From assembly GCF_030362815.1 (NCBI RefSeq), contig NZ_JAUCGR010000002.1:434001-498000 (forward strand): 64,000 nt of DNA, in the 5' to 3' direction. Positions 16,393 through 25,475 of the stretch are shown here, piece by piece. Made by a program: the position numbers and the translations under genes. The DNA comes from Cellulomonas edaphi. GTDB lineage: Bacteria > Actinomycetota > Actinomycetes > Actinomycetales > Cellulomonadaceae. Every line of letters begins with the position of its first letter. The first letter of the stretch is position 1. The notes beneath the pieces were generated by a model. The model was not told the origin of the DNA, made no database searches, and was given only the letters and a program-made list of their open reading frames with translations.

Positions 16393-17657
16393 GCGCTCTC
16401 CTGGACCGATCGCTCGTAGTAGGTCCGGTACTTGCGCACCTGGTTGGCCTGCGCGATCGCCACGTAGAGCCACCGCCGCGGGTTGGTCTCCGCGCGGTAC
16501 CACAGCGGGTTGGTGGCCCGACGCGACCGACCCAGCGACCGCACCCGGGCGCGGAGCACGGGGTCGGCGACGTAGCGGCGCAGCAGCCAGCGCGGCAGCA
16601 CCGTGTACAGGTGCGGCTCGGTGATCGCGGCGGGGGCACCGTCGGGCAGCGGCGGCAGACCCTGCACGTACTCGCGGACGTACAGCTCGGCCGTGTTGCG
16701 CCCGCCCGCGGTGATGTAGAAGTTCGAGCGCCCCAGCCGCGGGTTGAGCTCGAAGAACACCGTCCCGCCGTCGCGCGGGTCGTACTTCAGGTCGAAGTTG
16801 GCGTAGCCGGTCCAGCCCAGGTGCTCGAGCAGCCGCGTGGCCTGCGCGACGAGCGCCTCGTCGTGCCGCGTGATGATGCCCGCGGGGTTGCCCAGCGCGC
16901 CGGGCGTGTGCTCCTCCAGGAGCACGTGCCCGAACGCCGCGAACCGGACCGCGCCCGACCGGTCGCTGTAGCAGGTGAGGATGCGCATGCCCGAGTCGTC
17001 GCCCGGGATGAGGTCCTGGATGATGAACGTGCCCGCGTAGCCGCTGGCCTGCACGCGACCCAGCAGCTCGGCCAGCTCGGCGGGCGAGTCGACCGTGAAG
17101 ACCTTCTTCTTCCCGGCGAACTCCACGAGGTGGTACGCCGCGGTGTCGGCCGCCTTCGCGATCACCGGGAAGCGCAGCGCCGAGGTGTCGGGGACGCCGC
17201 CCGCGGCCACGTCGTGCACCACCGTGGTGGGGTGGCCCAGCCCGAGCTCGCGGCACAGGTCTCCGAAGAGCTCCTTGTCGGTCACCCGGTCGAGCGTCGC
17301 CAGCGGCACGTACGGGATCGTGTACAGGTCCTCGAGCCGGTCACGGTTCTCGACGATGGTCCGCACGAGCCAGTCGGCGCTCCCGACGAGGATCAGGCGC
17401 TTGCCCGCGTGCTCGGCGGCGATCCGTCGCAGCGTCGCCACCGTGGTGTCGGCGTCGTCGATCCCGGGCTCCACCACGTTGGTCAGGATGCGCGAGTGGC
17501 GGACCAGACCCGTCGAGACCGACGAGACCACGACCGACCGCACGCCGTACGCCTCGTGGAACGTGCGAGCGATGCTGTAGGCGCCGATGTCGCCGCCCAG
17601 GACGACGGGCTGCAGGTCGTCCTGGGCGACGGCGGCGCGCGGCGCGCGCCGGCTCAC
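16389..17657 (-). CDS. ATP-grasp ligase resembling D-aspartate ligase of peptidoglycan (Asl type)
   Basis: 422 residues from a GTG that overlaps the gnd stop (GTGA). The N-terminus VVLGGDIGAYSIARTFHEAYG resembles the opening of Enterococcus faecium D-aspartate ligase Asl(fm), which is about the same length and also sits next to a racemase. The ATP-grasp core shows RFPVIAKAAD, a GTFIIQDLIPG strand, and the metal-binding FFELNPRLGRSNFYITAGG. The family joins a D-amino acid to the side chain of Lys or Orn in the stem peptide. Cellulomonas and relatives have bridges ending in D-Asp or D-Glu, which fits. Specificity is inferred. Confidence 0.8.
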   Translation of the reverse strand: MSRRAPRAAVAQDDLQPVVLGGDIGAYSIARTFHEAYGVRSVVVSSVSTGLVRHSRILTNVVEPGIDDADTTVATLRRIAAEHAGKRLILVGSADWLVRTIVENRDRLEDLYTIPYVPLATLDRVTDKELFGDLCRELGLGHPTTVVHDVAAGGVPDTSALRFPVIAKAADTAAYHLVEFAGKKKVFTVDSPAELAELLGRVQASGYAGTFIIQDLIPGDDSGMRILTCYSDRSGAVRFAAFGHVLLEEHTPGALGNPAGIITRHDEALVAQATRLLEHLGWTGYANFDLKYDPRDGGTVFFELNPRLGRSNFYITAGGRNTAELYVREYVQGLPPLPDGAPAAITEPHLYTVLPRWLLRRYVADPVLRARVRSLGRSRRATNPLWYRAETNPRRWLYVAIAQANQVRKYRTYYERSVQESA

Positions 17658-19138
17658 GCGGGCTGCTCGCTGCGGTCGAGCGACCACTCGGTGTGGAACG
17701 TCCCGTCCCGGTCGGTGCGGCGGTAGGTGTGCGCACCGAAGAAGTCGCGCTGGGCCTGGATCAGCGCGGCCGGGAGGCGCTCCGCGCGCACGCCGTCGTA
17801 GTACGCCAGCGAGGAGGAGAACGCGGGGGTCGGCACGCCGTGCAGGGCGGCGCCCGCCACGATCCGACGCCATGCCTGCACGCCGTTGCCGACCGCCCCC
17901 GTGAAGTACTCGTCGGCCAGCAGCAGGGGCAGCTGGGCGTCGCGCTCGTAGGCCTCGGTGATCCGGTTGAGGAACCGCGCCCGGATGATGCAGCCGCCGC
18001 GCCAGATCCGCGCCATGGCACCGCGGTCGATGTTCCAGCCGAACTGCTCGGAGGCCGCCGCGATCTGGTCGAAGCCCTGCGAGTACGCGACCACCTTGGA
18101 CGCGTAGAGCGCGAGCCGGACGTCCTCGATGAACGCGTCACGGTCGGTCACGTCCCACGGCTCGGCGTGCGCCTGGAGGGTGCCGACGGCCGCCTTGCGC
18201 TGCGGAACACTGCCGGACAGCGCCCGCGCGAAGGTCGCCTCGGCGATTCCGGTGATCGGCACTCCCAGGTCGAGGCCGTTCTGGACCGTCCAGCGACCGG
18301 TGCCCTTCTGCTCGGCCTGGTCGAGCACGATGTCGACGAACGCCGCCCCGGTCTCGGCGTCGACGTGCTGCAGCACGTCGGCCGTGATCTCGATGAGGAA
18401 CGACTCCAGGTCTCCCGTGTTCCACTCGGCGAAGATCTGGCCGATCTCCGCGGCGGAGGCACCCAGCCCCTGCTTGAGCAGGTCGTACGCCTCGGCGATG
18501 AGCTGCATGTCGGCGTACTCGATGCCGTTGTGCACCATCTTGACGAAGTGACCCGCGCCGTCCGGGCCGACGTACGTGCAGCACGGCACGCCGTCGACCG
18601 TGGCCGAGATCTTCTCCAGGATGGGGCCCAGGCTCTCGTAGGACTTGGCGGTGCCGCCGGGCATGATCGACGGGCCGAGCAGCGCGCCCTCCTCGCCGCC
18701 CGAGACGCCGGAGCCGACGAAGTGCAGGCCCTTCTCACGCAGCGCGTTCTCGCGGCGGATGGTGTCGGGGAAGTGCGCGTTGCCGGCATCGACCACGATG
18801 TCGCCCTCCTCGAGGTACGGCACCAGCTCGTCGATCACGGCGTCGGTCGGGGCGCCGGCCTTGACCATGATGACGACCTTGCGGGGCCGCTCGAGCGACG
18901 CGACGAAGTCGGCGACCGACTCCGACGGCACGAACGTGCCCTCGTCGCCGTGGTCGTCCACGAGCGAGGCGGTCTTGGCGTAGGAGCGGTTGTGGATCGC
19001 GACCGTGAAGCCGTTGCGCGCGAAGTTGCGGGCGAGGTTGCGGCCCATGACCGCCAGCCCCGTGACGCCGATCTGCGCGGTACCTACCGAGGTACCCGCC
19101 GCGTTACCCGCCGAGCTTCCGGCTGCTGAGTCGACCAT
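17654..19138 (-). CDS. gnd: 6-phosphogluconate dehydrogenase (NADP+, decarboxylating)
   Basis: 494 residues, the long dimeric type. It converts 6-phosphogluconate to ribulose 5-phosphate in the oxidative pentose phosphate pathway. Motifs: GVTGLAVMGRNLA (NADP binding), GSGVSGGEEGA, GHFVKMVHNGIEYADMQ (catalytic Lys) and the C-terminal RTDRDGTFHTEW. A low-complexity leader of about 20 residues (Ala, Gly, Ser) precedes the fold. The ATG at 19138 has GGAG 10 bases upstream. It is the first gene of an operon with the ATP-grasp ligase and racemase. Confidence 0.96.
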   Translation of the reverse strand: MVDSAAGSSAGNAAGTSVGTAQIGVTGLAVMGRNLARNFARNGFTVAIHNRSYAKTASLVDDHGDEGTFVPSESVADFVASLERPRKVVIMVKAGAPTDAVIDELVPYLEEGDIVVDAGNAHFPDTIRRENALREKGLHFVGSGVSGGEEGALLGPSIMPGGTAKSYESLGPILEKISATVDGVPCCTYVGPDGAGHFVKMVHNGIEYADMQLIAEAYDLLKQGLGASAAEIGQIFAEWNTGDLESFLIEITADVLQHVDAETGAAFVDIVLDQAEQKGTGRWTVQNGLDLGVPITGIAEATFARALSGSVPQRKAAVGTLQAHAEPWDVTDRDAFIEDVRLALYASKVVAYSQGFDQIAAASEQFGWNIDRGAMARIWRGGCIIRARFLNRITEAYERDAQLPLLLADEYFTGAVGNGVQAWRRIVAGAALHGVPTPAFSSSLAYYDGVRAERLPAALIQAQRDFFGAHTYRRTDRDGTFHTEWSLDRSEQPA

Positions 19139-19229
19139 GCGAGAGGTGCTCCTTCGATTCGTCGGCCGCGCGCGCACGTCCCGCGCGAGACGCGAGGGGG
19201 CGCAGCGGCCGGGTGCTGGGTGCCCGTCC

Positions 19230-19235
19230 AGCGTA
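19230..19235 (-). promoter_or_regulatory. Candidate -10 box of gnd
   Basis: TACGCT on the minus strand, giving a leader of roughly 85 bases before the gnd ATG. Confidence 0.4.
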
Positions 19236-19239
19236 GTGC

Positions 19240-19270
19240 TCCGGCACGTCGCGCGACGCGGCGTGCCGGA
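19240..19270. repeat. Inverted repeat upstream of gnd
   Basis: TCCGGCACG (19240-19248) and CGTGCCGGA (19262-19270) are exact inverted copies 13 bases apart. They lie just behind the putative gnd -10 box, in the divergent region with the DUF3000 gene. Possible operator; no family match. Confidence 0.35.
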
Positions 19271-19308
19271 CCGCAAGACGACACCACGCCGCCCGTACGC
19301 TCCAGTGC

Positions 19309-19893
19309 GTGACCCCTGCCGGCCCACAGGACGTGCCCGCCGAGTTCGTCCGTTCCCTGCGATCGCTGCGCGCCGTGACGCTGCGCCCCGAGGTGATCCT
19401 CGACGAGGTCCCGGGCCCGGCGCGGATCGCCCCGTACTCGGCGGCACTGACCGCCGAGGTGCGCTCGGAGCGGCGCTCGGTCTCCGCGGCCGAGCTCGCG
19501 TCCGGCCGGTTCGTGGTGCTCTTCGACCCTGCGGGCCACGAGGCGTGGGAGGGCAGCTTCCGCCTCGTCACCCTGGTGCGTGCGACGCTCGAGCCCGAGG
19601 TGGGCGCCGACCCGATGCTCGCCGACGTCGCCTGGTCGTGGTTCACGGACGCGCTCGCGGCCCACGACCTGGACCCGCTCGCCGCGGGCGGCACCGTCAC
19701 CCGGGTCCTGTCCCAGAGCTACGGCTCGCTGGACGTGCGCGCCGAGCAGACCGAGCTCGAGATCCGCGCCTCGTGGACGGCGGCCGACGAGGACCTCGCG
19801 CCGCACCTGCGGGCCTGGGCCACGCTGCTGTGCACGGCCGCGGGGCTGCCCCCGCTCCCCGAGGGCGTCGTCTCGCTCAGTCCCCGCCACTAG
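19309..19893 (+). CDS. DUF3000 family protein
   Basis: 194 residues, an actinobacteria-specific family of unknown function that is commonly found just upstream of the RNase D gene, as here. The GTG start is set by a TACGCT box at 19296-19301 with 7 bases between (leaderless). The protein is alternating alpha/beta with no transmembrane segment or metal motif; conserved-looking parts are VVLFDPAGHEAWEGSFRLVTLVRATLE (positions about 66-92) and DVAWSWFTDAL. Confidence 0.85.
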   Translation: MTPAGPQDVPAEFVRSLRSLRAVTLRPEVILDEVPGPARIAPYSAALTAEVRSERRSVSAAELASGRFVVLFDPAGHEAWEGSFRLVTLVRATLEPEVGADPMLADVAWSWFTDALAAHDLDPLAAGGTVTRVLSQSYGSLDVRAEQTELEIRASWTAADEDLAPHLRAWATLLCTAAGLPPLPEGVVSLSPRH

Positions 19894-19968
19894 GACGCGC
19901 GCGGGCGTCGGTCCGGACCTCGTCGGGTTCGCCTCAAGTCGGCGCGGTGCGCTGCCGATGACGGGGTT

Positions 19969-20469
19969 GTGAGCATCGAGCCCCTTCGTCGCGAGGCCGT
20001 CCGTCGGCCGACCGCGTTGCGCGCCGGCCCGCCGGCACGACCGGCGGGCCACCAGATGTGCGTCGTGGTCTCCGAGGTGGCCGACGGCGACGGGTCGACG
20101 CTCGTGAGCAACCTGCGCCGCCGCGGCAGCCACCGCGTCGTCGTGCTCACCCGCCGCGCGAGCCGGGCCGAGCTGGGCGTCCTGCTCGCGGGCGGCCTGC
20201 GGGGCGCGGTCGCCAGCACGACGACGACGAGCCTGGTGCGCCTGCCCGCTCCTCCGCCTCCGCCCGCCGAGCTCCCGGAGCTGACGGCGCGCGAGGTGAG
20301 CGTCCTCAAGCTGGTCGCGGACGGCCGCAGCAACCGCCTCATCGGCGACGACCTGGGCCTGTCGGCGCTCACGGTCAAGAGCCACCTCGCTCGGATCTCG
20401 CGCAAGTTCGGCACGGGCGACCGGGCCGAGCTCGTCGCCATCTCCATCCGCGGCGGCATCCTGTCCTGA
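19969..20469 (+). CDS. LuxR-type DNA-binding protein with degenerate receiver-like N-terminus
   Basis: 166 residues. The C-terminal LuxR/GerE helix-turn-helix is clear (LTAREVSVLKLVADGRSN through LSALTVKSHLARISRKF, about residues 105-145). The N-terminal half ends like the last strands of a response-regulator receiver (HRVVVLTRRASRAELGVLLAGGLRGAV) but lacks the acidic pocket and phosphoacceptor Asp, so control by a histidine kinase is unlikely. A Pro-rich linker (PAPPPPPAELP) joins the halves. It lies between DUF3000 and RNase D, a conserved actinobacterial arrangement. The GTG start is tentative. Confidence 0.8.
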   Translation: MSIEPLRREAVRRPTALRAGPPARPAGHQMCVVVSEVADGDGSTLVSNLRRRGSHRVVVLTRRASRAELGVLLAGGLRGAVASTTTTSLVRLPAPPPPPAELPELTAREVSVLKLVADGRSNRLIGDDLGLSALTVKSHLARISRKFGTGDRAELVAISIRGGILS

Positions 20470-20586
20470 GGTCGTGCCCCCCGGCAGTCGGCACGACGCA
20501 GTGAGACGAAGACCTCACGGATTGCCTGCGCCACCACGCCCCGAGCCTCCGCGGACCAGCGCGTGATCTCGCCTACCGTTGACGTC

Positions 20587-21849
20587 ATGCGACCAGAGGC
20601 ACTCGACGCCCCCTCCGGCGACGACGTGACCCCGGTGAACGTCGCGCCGAGCGAGCCGGTCGTCACACCCCTGACCGAGCCGGCCGACGGCGTCCCGCCC
20701 GTCGTCGACACGCAGGAGGCGCTGGACGCCGTCATCGAGGCGTTCGGCGCAGGCACCGGCCCCGTCGCCGTCGACGCGGAGCGCGCCTCCGGCTACCGGT
20801 ACGGCCAGCGGACCTACCTGGTGCAGCTGCGCCGCGAGGGCGCCGGCACCGCCCTCATCGACCCGATCGCGGTCCCCGACCTCTCCGGCCTGTCCGCCGC
20901 GCTCGTCGGCGTCGAGTGGGTGCTGCACGCGGCCTCCCAGGACCTGCCCGGCCTGGCCGAGCAGGGGATGCACCCGAGCCGGGTCTTCGACACGGAGCTG
21001 GGCGCGCGGCTGCTCGGCCTCGACCGGGTGGGACTGGCCGCCGTCGTGGCCGACACCCTCGGGCTCGGGCTGGCCAAGGAGCACTCCGCGGTCGACTGGT
21101 CCACCCGCCCCCTGCCCGCCGAGTGGCTGCGCTACGCGGCCCTCGACGTCGAGGTGCTGGTCGAGGTGCGCGAGGTGCTCGCCGAGCGCCTCGCCGTCGC
21201 CGGCAAGGCCGAGTGGGCCGCGCAGGAGTTCGAGGCCGTCCGCACCGCTCCCCCCGCGGCCCCGCGCCTCGAGCCGTGGCGCCGGGTCTCCGGCCTGCAC
21301 ACCATCCGTGACGCGCGCCGGCTGGCCGTGGTGCGCGAGCTGTGGCTCACGCGCGACCAGAACGCCCGCCAGCGCGACATCTCCCCCGGGCGCGTGCTGC
21401 CCGACGCGGCGATCGTCGCGGCGGCCCAGGCGCTGCCGCGCTCGGTCCCCCAGCTCACCGAGCTGCCGGCGTTCTCCGGCAAGGGCACCAAGCGCCGCGC
21501 ACCGCTGTGGCAGGCGGCGATCGAACGCGGACTGGCGGTGCCCGACGCCGACCTGCCGTCGGTGCGGGGACCCAAGAGCGACGCGCCGCCCCCGCCCCGG
21601 GCGTGGGCCGACCGCGACCCGGCGGCCGCCGACCGCCTGACCGCGGCGCGCGAGGTGCTCGCCGCACTGTCCGAGGCGCACCACGTGCCGACCGAGAACA
21701 TCCTCCAGCCCGACCTGCTGCGGCGGCTGTGCTGGAGCCCGCCGTCGCCCCTGGGCGCCGCATCGATCGCGGCCGCGCTGACCGCCGGCGGTGCCCGCCC
21801 GTGGCAGGTGGAGCTGGTGACCCCGCCGCTCGCTGCGGCCTTTTCCTAG
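20587..21849 (+). CDS. rnd: Ribonuclease D (HRDC domain protein)
   Basis: 420 residues. DEDDy exonuclease motifs: Asp63 and Glu65 (VAVDAERASG), HAASQDLPGL, and YAALDVEVLVEV with the Tyr-x3-Asp of motif III. An HRDC domain follows (RLAVVRELWLTRDQNARQRD to about residue 290). The enzyme trims tRNA and other structured RNA 3' ends. The ATG at 20587 follows TACCGT (20574-20579) by 7 bases, so the message looks leaderless; an in-frame ATG 24 bases earlier would overlap the promoter. Confidence 0.9.
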   Translation: MRPEALDAPSGDDVTPVNVAPSEPVVTPLTEPADGVPPVVDTQEALDAVIEAFGAGTGPVAVDAERASGYRYGQRTYLVQLRREGAGTALIDPIAVPDLSGLSAALVGVEWVLHAASQDLPGLAEQGMHPSRVFDTELGARLLGLDRVGLAAVVADTLGLGLAKEHSAVDWSTRPLPAEWLRYAALDVEVLVEVREVLAERLAVAGKAEWAAQEFEAVRTAPPAAPRLEPWRRVSGLHTIRDARRLAVVRELWLTRDQNARQRDISPGRVLPDAAIVAAAQALPRSVPQLTELPAFSGKGTKRRAPLWQAAIERGLAVPDADLPSVRGPKSDAPPPPRAWADRDPAAADRLTAAREVLAALSEAHHVPTENILQPDLLRRLCWSPPSPLGAASIAAALTAGGARPWQVELVTPPLAAAFS

Positions 21850-21876
21850 GACTTCCCAGTACTCCCGAAAGCCGTT

Positions 21877-21892
21877 GTTACTCCGGAGTAAC
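21877..21892. promoter_or_regulatory. Perfect 16-bp palindrome upstream of fadA (candidate operator)
   Basis: GTTACTCCGGAGTAAC is an exact inverted repeat 98 bases before fadA. It is AT-richer than its surroundings and lies about 30 bases before a TAGCGT hexamer (21922-21927) that could be the -10 box. Probably the binding site of a TetR- or GntR-type fatty-acid regulator encoded elsewhere. Confidence 0.6.
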
Positions 21893-21990
21893 TTTCGCTG
21901 GCGTAGGACCTTCGTCCCGGGTAGCGTCGGCCGTCGCGGTCCCGTAGTCGCGGGGCCGCAGGACACTGCTGTCCCGCTCTGGAGGCTCCG

Positions 21991-23271
21991 ATGCCCACCG
22001 CATCTTCCGCGCAGCCCGCTGCGTCATCGCCCGCACCCGTAGCCGCGCTGCACGGCCGCCGCGTCGTCTTCGTCGACGGCGTCCGCACGCCGTTCGGCCG
22101 GGCGCGCAAGGACGGCCTGTACGCGCACACACGCGCCGACGACCTGTCCGTCAAGACCGTGCGCGAGCTCCTGCGCCGGCACCCGAACCTGGACCCCGCG
22201 CGGGTCGACGAGGTCGCCATCGCCGCCACGACGCAGCAGGGCGACCAGGGCCTCACGCTGGGGCGGACGGTGGGCGTGCTCGCCGGGCTCCCCCGCACCG
22301 TGCCGGGCTACGCCATCGACCGGATGTGCGCGGGCGCGATGACCGCCGTGACGAGCACCGCCGCCACGATCGGCGTGGGCGCCGCCGACGTCGCGCTCGC
22401 GGGCGGGGTCGAGCACATGGGCCACCACCCGATGGGCTTCGACGCGGACCCGAACCCCCGGTTCGTGTCGGAGCAGCTGGTCGCCGCCGACGCCCTCAAC
22501 ATGGGCGTCACCGCCGAGAACCTGCACGACCGGTTCCCCGCGCTGACGCGTGAGCGGGCGGACGCGTACGGTGCCGCGAGCCAGGCCAAGTTCGCCGCCG
22601 CGCTCGCCGCGGGCAAGATCGACCCCGACCTCGTGCCCGTCGCGCTGCGCGACCCGGAGCACGGCTGGGGCCTGGCCACCGCCGACGAGCCGCCGCGGCC
22701 GGGCACCACGGTCGAGGCCATCGCCGCACTCCCCACTCCGTTCCGTCCGGGCGGTCGCGTGACGGCCGGCACCGCCGCGCCCCTGACCGACGGCGCGGCC
22801 TCGTGCCTGCTCGCCGCGGAGGAGACCGCCGCCGAGCTGGGCCTGCCCGCGCGCATGCGCCTGGTGTCCTTCGCCTACGCGGGCGTCGAGCCGGAGATCA
22901 TGGGCATCGGCCCGGTCCCCGCCACCGAGCGCGCACTGGCGCGAGCGGGCCTGACGATCGACGACATCGGCCTCTTCGAGATCAACGAGGCGTTCGCCGT
23001 GCAGGTGCTGGCCTTCCTCGACGCCTACGGCATCGCGGACGACGACCCGCGCGTCAACCCGTACGGCGGGGCGATCGCCGTCGGCCACCCGCTCGCCTCC
23101 TCCGGCGTGCGGCTCATGACGCAGCTCGCGCGCCAGTTCGAGGAGCACCCCGAGGTCCGCTACGGCCTGACGACCATGTGTGTCGGCCTCGGCCAGGGCG
23201 GCACCGTCATCTGGGAGAACCCGAACCACGCCGACTACCGGCCCGCCACGCAGGATGGAGCGGCACTGTGA
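21991..23271 (+). CDS. fadA: Acetyl-CoA acyltransferase (3-ketoacyl-CoA thiolase) FadA
   Basis: 426 residues. Nucleophilic Cys113 (IDRMCAGAMTAV), NEAFAVQ, GGAIAVGHPLASSG (catalytic His) and the second Cys in MCVGLGQGG are all present. It performs the thiolytic last step of beta-oxidation. The ATG at 21991 has GGAGG 8 bases upstream. Its stop overlaps fadB as GTGA, matching the FadA/FadB complex. The promoter region holds a palindrome at 21877. Confidence 0.94.
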   Translation: MPTASSAQPAASSPAPVAALHGRRVVFVDGVRTPFGRARKDGLYAHTRADDLSVKTVRELLRRHPNLDPARVDEVAIAATTQQGDQGLTLGRTVGVLAGLPRTVPGYAIDRMCAGAMTAVTSTAATIGVGAADVALAGGVEHMGHHPMGFDADPNPRFVSEQLVAADALNMGVTAENLHDRFPALTRERADAYGAASQAKFAAALAAGKIDPDLVPVALRDPEHGWGLATADEPPRPGTTVEAIAALPTPFRPGGRVTAGTAAPLTDGAASCLLAAEETAAELGLPARMRLVSFAYAGVEPEIMGIGPVPATERALARAGLTIDDIGLFEINEAFAVQVLAFLDAYGIADDDPRVNPYGGAIAVGHPLASSGVRLMTQLARQFEEHPEVRYGLTTMCVGLGQGGTVIWENPNHADYRPATQDGAAL

Positions 23272-25409
23272 CGACGACCGAGACGACCACCGGAACCAGC
23301 ACCGACGCCCGGGCCGAGCGGGTCTCGCGCGCCCTCGTGCGCGACGTCGCGCTGCCGGGCGGCGCGGGCATCCTCGCGCTGGTGACGATCGACAACGGCC
23401 TGGACCACACCAAGCCGAACACCTTCGGCCCGCTCGGCATCGCGTCGCTGCACGACGCCCTGACCGGCGTGCGCGAGCGGGTGGCCGCGGGCGAGGTGCA
23501 GGCCGTGGCGGTCACCGGCAAGCCGTACTACCTCGCGGCCGGCGCGGACCTCACGCAGATCGCCACGGTGACGGGCCGCGACGCCGCGCTCCAGCTGGGT
23601 CGCGGCGGTCACCAGGCCTACGAGCTGCTGCACACCATGGGCGTGCCCACGTTCGCGTTCGTCAACGGCGTCGCGCTCGGCGGCGGGCTCGAGCTCGCGC
23701 TCAACTGCGACTACCGCACCGTCGCGTCCGACGTCCGTGCGCTCGCGCTCCCGGAGACCGGGCTCGGGCTGGTCCCCGGCTGGGGCGGTGCCTACGTGGT
23801 GCCCCGCCTGGTGGGCATCGAGAAGGCGCTCGACGTCATCCTCACCCGACCGGCCACCAACAAGCCGTTCAACGCCACGCAGGCCGCCGAGGTCGGTCTC
23901 GTGGACGTGGTCCTCGACCCGGCTGACTTCCTCGAGGAGTCGATCCGGTGGGCGGCGCGCGTGCTGTCCGGCGAGACCGTCGTGGCGCGCCGCGACCTGG
24001 ACGACCAGGGCACCTGGGACGCGTACGTGGCCGGCGCGCGGCAGCGTCTTGACGCCGTCGTCCACGGCTCGCGGCCGGCGCCGTACCGGGCCCTGGACCT
24101 CGTGGCCGCGGCCAGGACCGCCTCACGCGAGGAGGCGTTCGCGGCCGAGGACGAGGCCCTGGCCGACCTCATCATGAGCGACGAGATGCGCGCGTCGGTC
24201 TACGCGTTCGGCCTCGTCTCCGGGGGCAAGAAGCCGGTGGGTGCGCCCGACCGCTCGCTCGCCCAGCCCGTGACCCGCGTGGGCATCGTCGGCGCGGGGC
24301 TCATGGCCGCGCAGATCGCGCTGCTGTTCGCGCAGCGCCTCGGCGTGCCCGTCGTCATGCGGGACCTGGACGAGGATCGCGTGGCCGCGGGCCTCACGGC
24401 GGTGCGCTCCACCGTGGAGCGGCTCACGTCGAGCGGCCGCATGAGCCCGGGCACCGCGGCGCGCCTCGTGGGCTCCATCCACGGCACCACCGACATCACC
24501 GAGTTCGCGTCGTGCGACCTGGTGATCGAGGCGGTGACCGAGATCCTCGACCTCAAGAAGCGGGTGTTCGCGGAGCTCGAGGGGATCGTCTCCCCCACCA
24601 CCATCCTCGCGACCAACACCTCGGCGCTGTCCGTGACGAAGATGGCCGCCGACCTGCAGCACCCGGAGCGGGTGGTGGGTCTGCACTTCTTCAACCCGGT
24701 CGCGGCCATGCCGTTGGTCGAGGTGGTCCAGGCGGAGCACACCTCGGCGGAGGCGCTGGCCACCGGCTTCGCGGTCGCCGCCAAGCTGCGCAAGACCGCG
24801 GTCCTCGTGGCCGACCGGCCGGGGTTCGTGGTCAACCGCCTGCTGGTGCTGCTGCTCGGCGTGATCGTCGACGCCGTCGAGCACGGCACGCCGGTCGAGG
24901 TCGCGGACCGTGCCCTGCGCCCGCTCGGCCTGCCGATGCCGCCGTTCGAGCTGTTCGACCTGGTCGGACCGGCGGTCGGGTTGCACGTGCTCACCTCGCT
25001 GCGCGAGGACCTCGGCGACCGCTTCCCGCGCTCGCCCGGGCTCGAGAAGCTCGTGGCGGACGGCACGCGCGTCGTGCTGCCCGCCCCCGCCAAGGGGCTG
25101 CCCAAGCCCGTCGACCCCGCCATCCAGGCGGTCTTCGACGGCGCGCGCGACGGCGAGGCCGCACCGACCCCACTCGACGAGGCCGGCGTGCTGGACTCCG
25201 TGCTCACGGCACTGACGGTCGAGATCGGCCACATGCTCGAGGAGGGCGTGGTCGCCCGCCCCGAGCAGATCGACCTCTGCATGATCCTCGGCGCCGGGTG
25301 GGGCTTCCACCTGGGGGGCATCACGCCGTATCTCGACCGCACCGGGTACTCCGAGCGCGTCCTGGGGCGTCGACTGCTGCCGGACGGCGTCGCGAACGTC
25401 CCTGCCTGA
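23268..25409 (+). CDS. fadB: Fatty oxidation complex alpha subunit (enoyl-CoA hydratase / 3-hydroxyacyl-CoA dehydrogenase)
   Basis: 713 residues. The N-terminal crotonase domain (about 20-230) has the oxyanion-hole GVALGGGLELAL and catalytic Glu142 and Glu163 (LPETGLGL). The C-terminal dehydrogenase starts near 335 with the NAD motif RVGIVGAGLMAAQIA and includes VVGLHFFNPVAAMPLVEVV. Together with FadA it forms a trifunctional beta-oxidation complex. The GTG start overlaps the fadA stop. A strong hairpin follows at 25423. Confidence 0.93.
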   Translation: MTTTETTTGTSTDARAERVSRALVRDVALPGGAGILALVTIDNGLDHTKPNTFGPLGIASLHDALTGVRERVAAGEVQAVAVTGKPYYLAAGADLTQIATVTGRDAALQLGRGGHQAYELLHTMGVPTFAFVNGVALGGGLELALNCDYRTVASDVRALALPETGLGLVPGWGGAYVVPRLVGIEKALDVILTRPATNKPFNATQAAEVGLVDVVLDPADFLEESIRWAARVLSGETVVARRDLDDQGTWDAYVAGARQRLDAVVHGSRPAPYRALDLVAAARTASREEAFAAEDEALADLIMSDEMRASVYAFGLVSGGKKPVGAPDRSLAQPVTRVGIVGAGLMAAQIALLFAQRLGVPVVMRDLDEDRVAAGLTAVRSTVERLTSSGRMSPGTAARLVGSIHGTTDITEFASCDLVIEAVTEILDLKKRVFAELEGIVSPTTILATNTSALSVTKMAADLQHPERVVGLHFFNPVAAMPLVEVVQAEHTSAEALATGFAVAAKLRKTAVLVADRPGFVVNRLLVLLLGVIVDAVEHGTPVEVADRALRPLGLPMPPFELFDLVGPAVGLHVLTSLREDLGDRFPRSPGLEKLVADGTRVVLPAPAKGLPKPVDPAIQAVFDGARDGEAAPTPLDEAGVLDSVLTALTVEIGHMLEEGVVARPEQIDLCMILGAGWGFHLGGITPYLDRTGYSERVLGRRLLPDGVANVPA

Positions 25410-25422
25410 CGTCCACCCGGGC

Positions 25423-25458
25423 CCCGGAGGCAGCGGCGCACCCGCCGCTGCCTCCGGG
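25423..25458. terminator. Bidirectional hairpin terminator between fadB and the SCO4225-like gene
   Basis: A 16-bp perfect stem: CCCGGAGGCAGCGGCG (25423-25438) pairs with 25443-25458 around the loop CACC. It lies between convergent genes. A second small hairpin, TCGGGC-TCA-GCCCGA, overlaps the stop codon of the minus-strand gene. Confidence 0.8.
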
Positions 25459-25475
25459 CTCGGGTGAGGTCGGGC

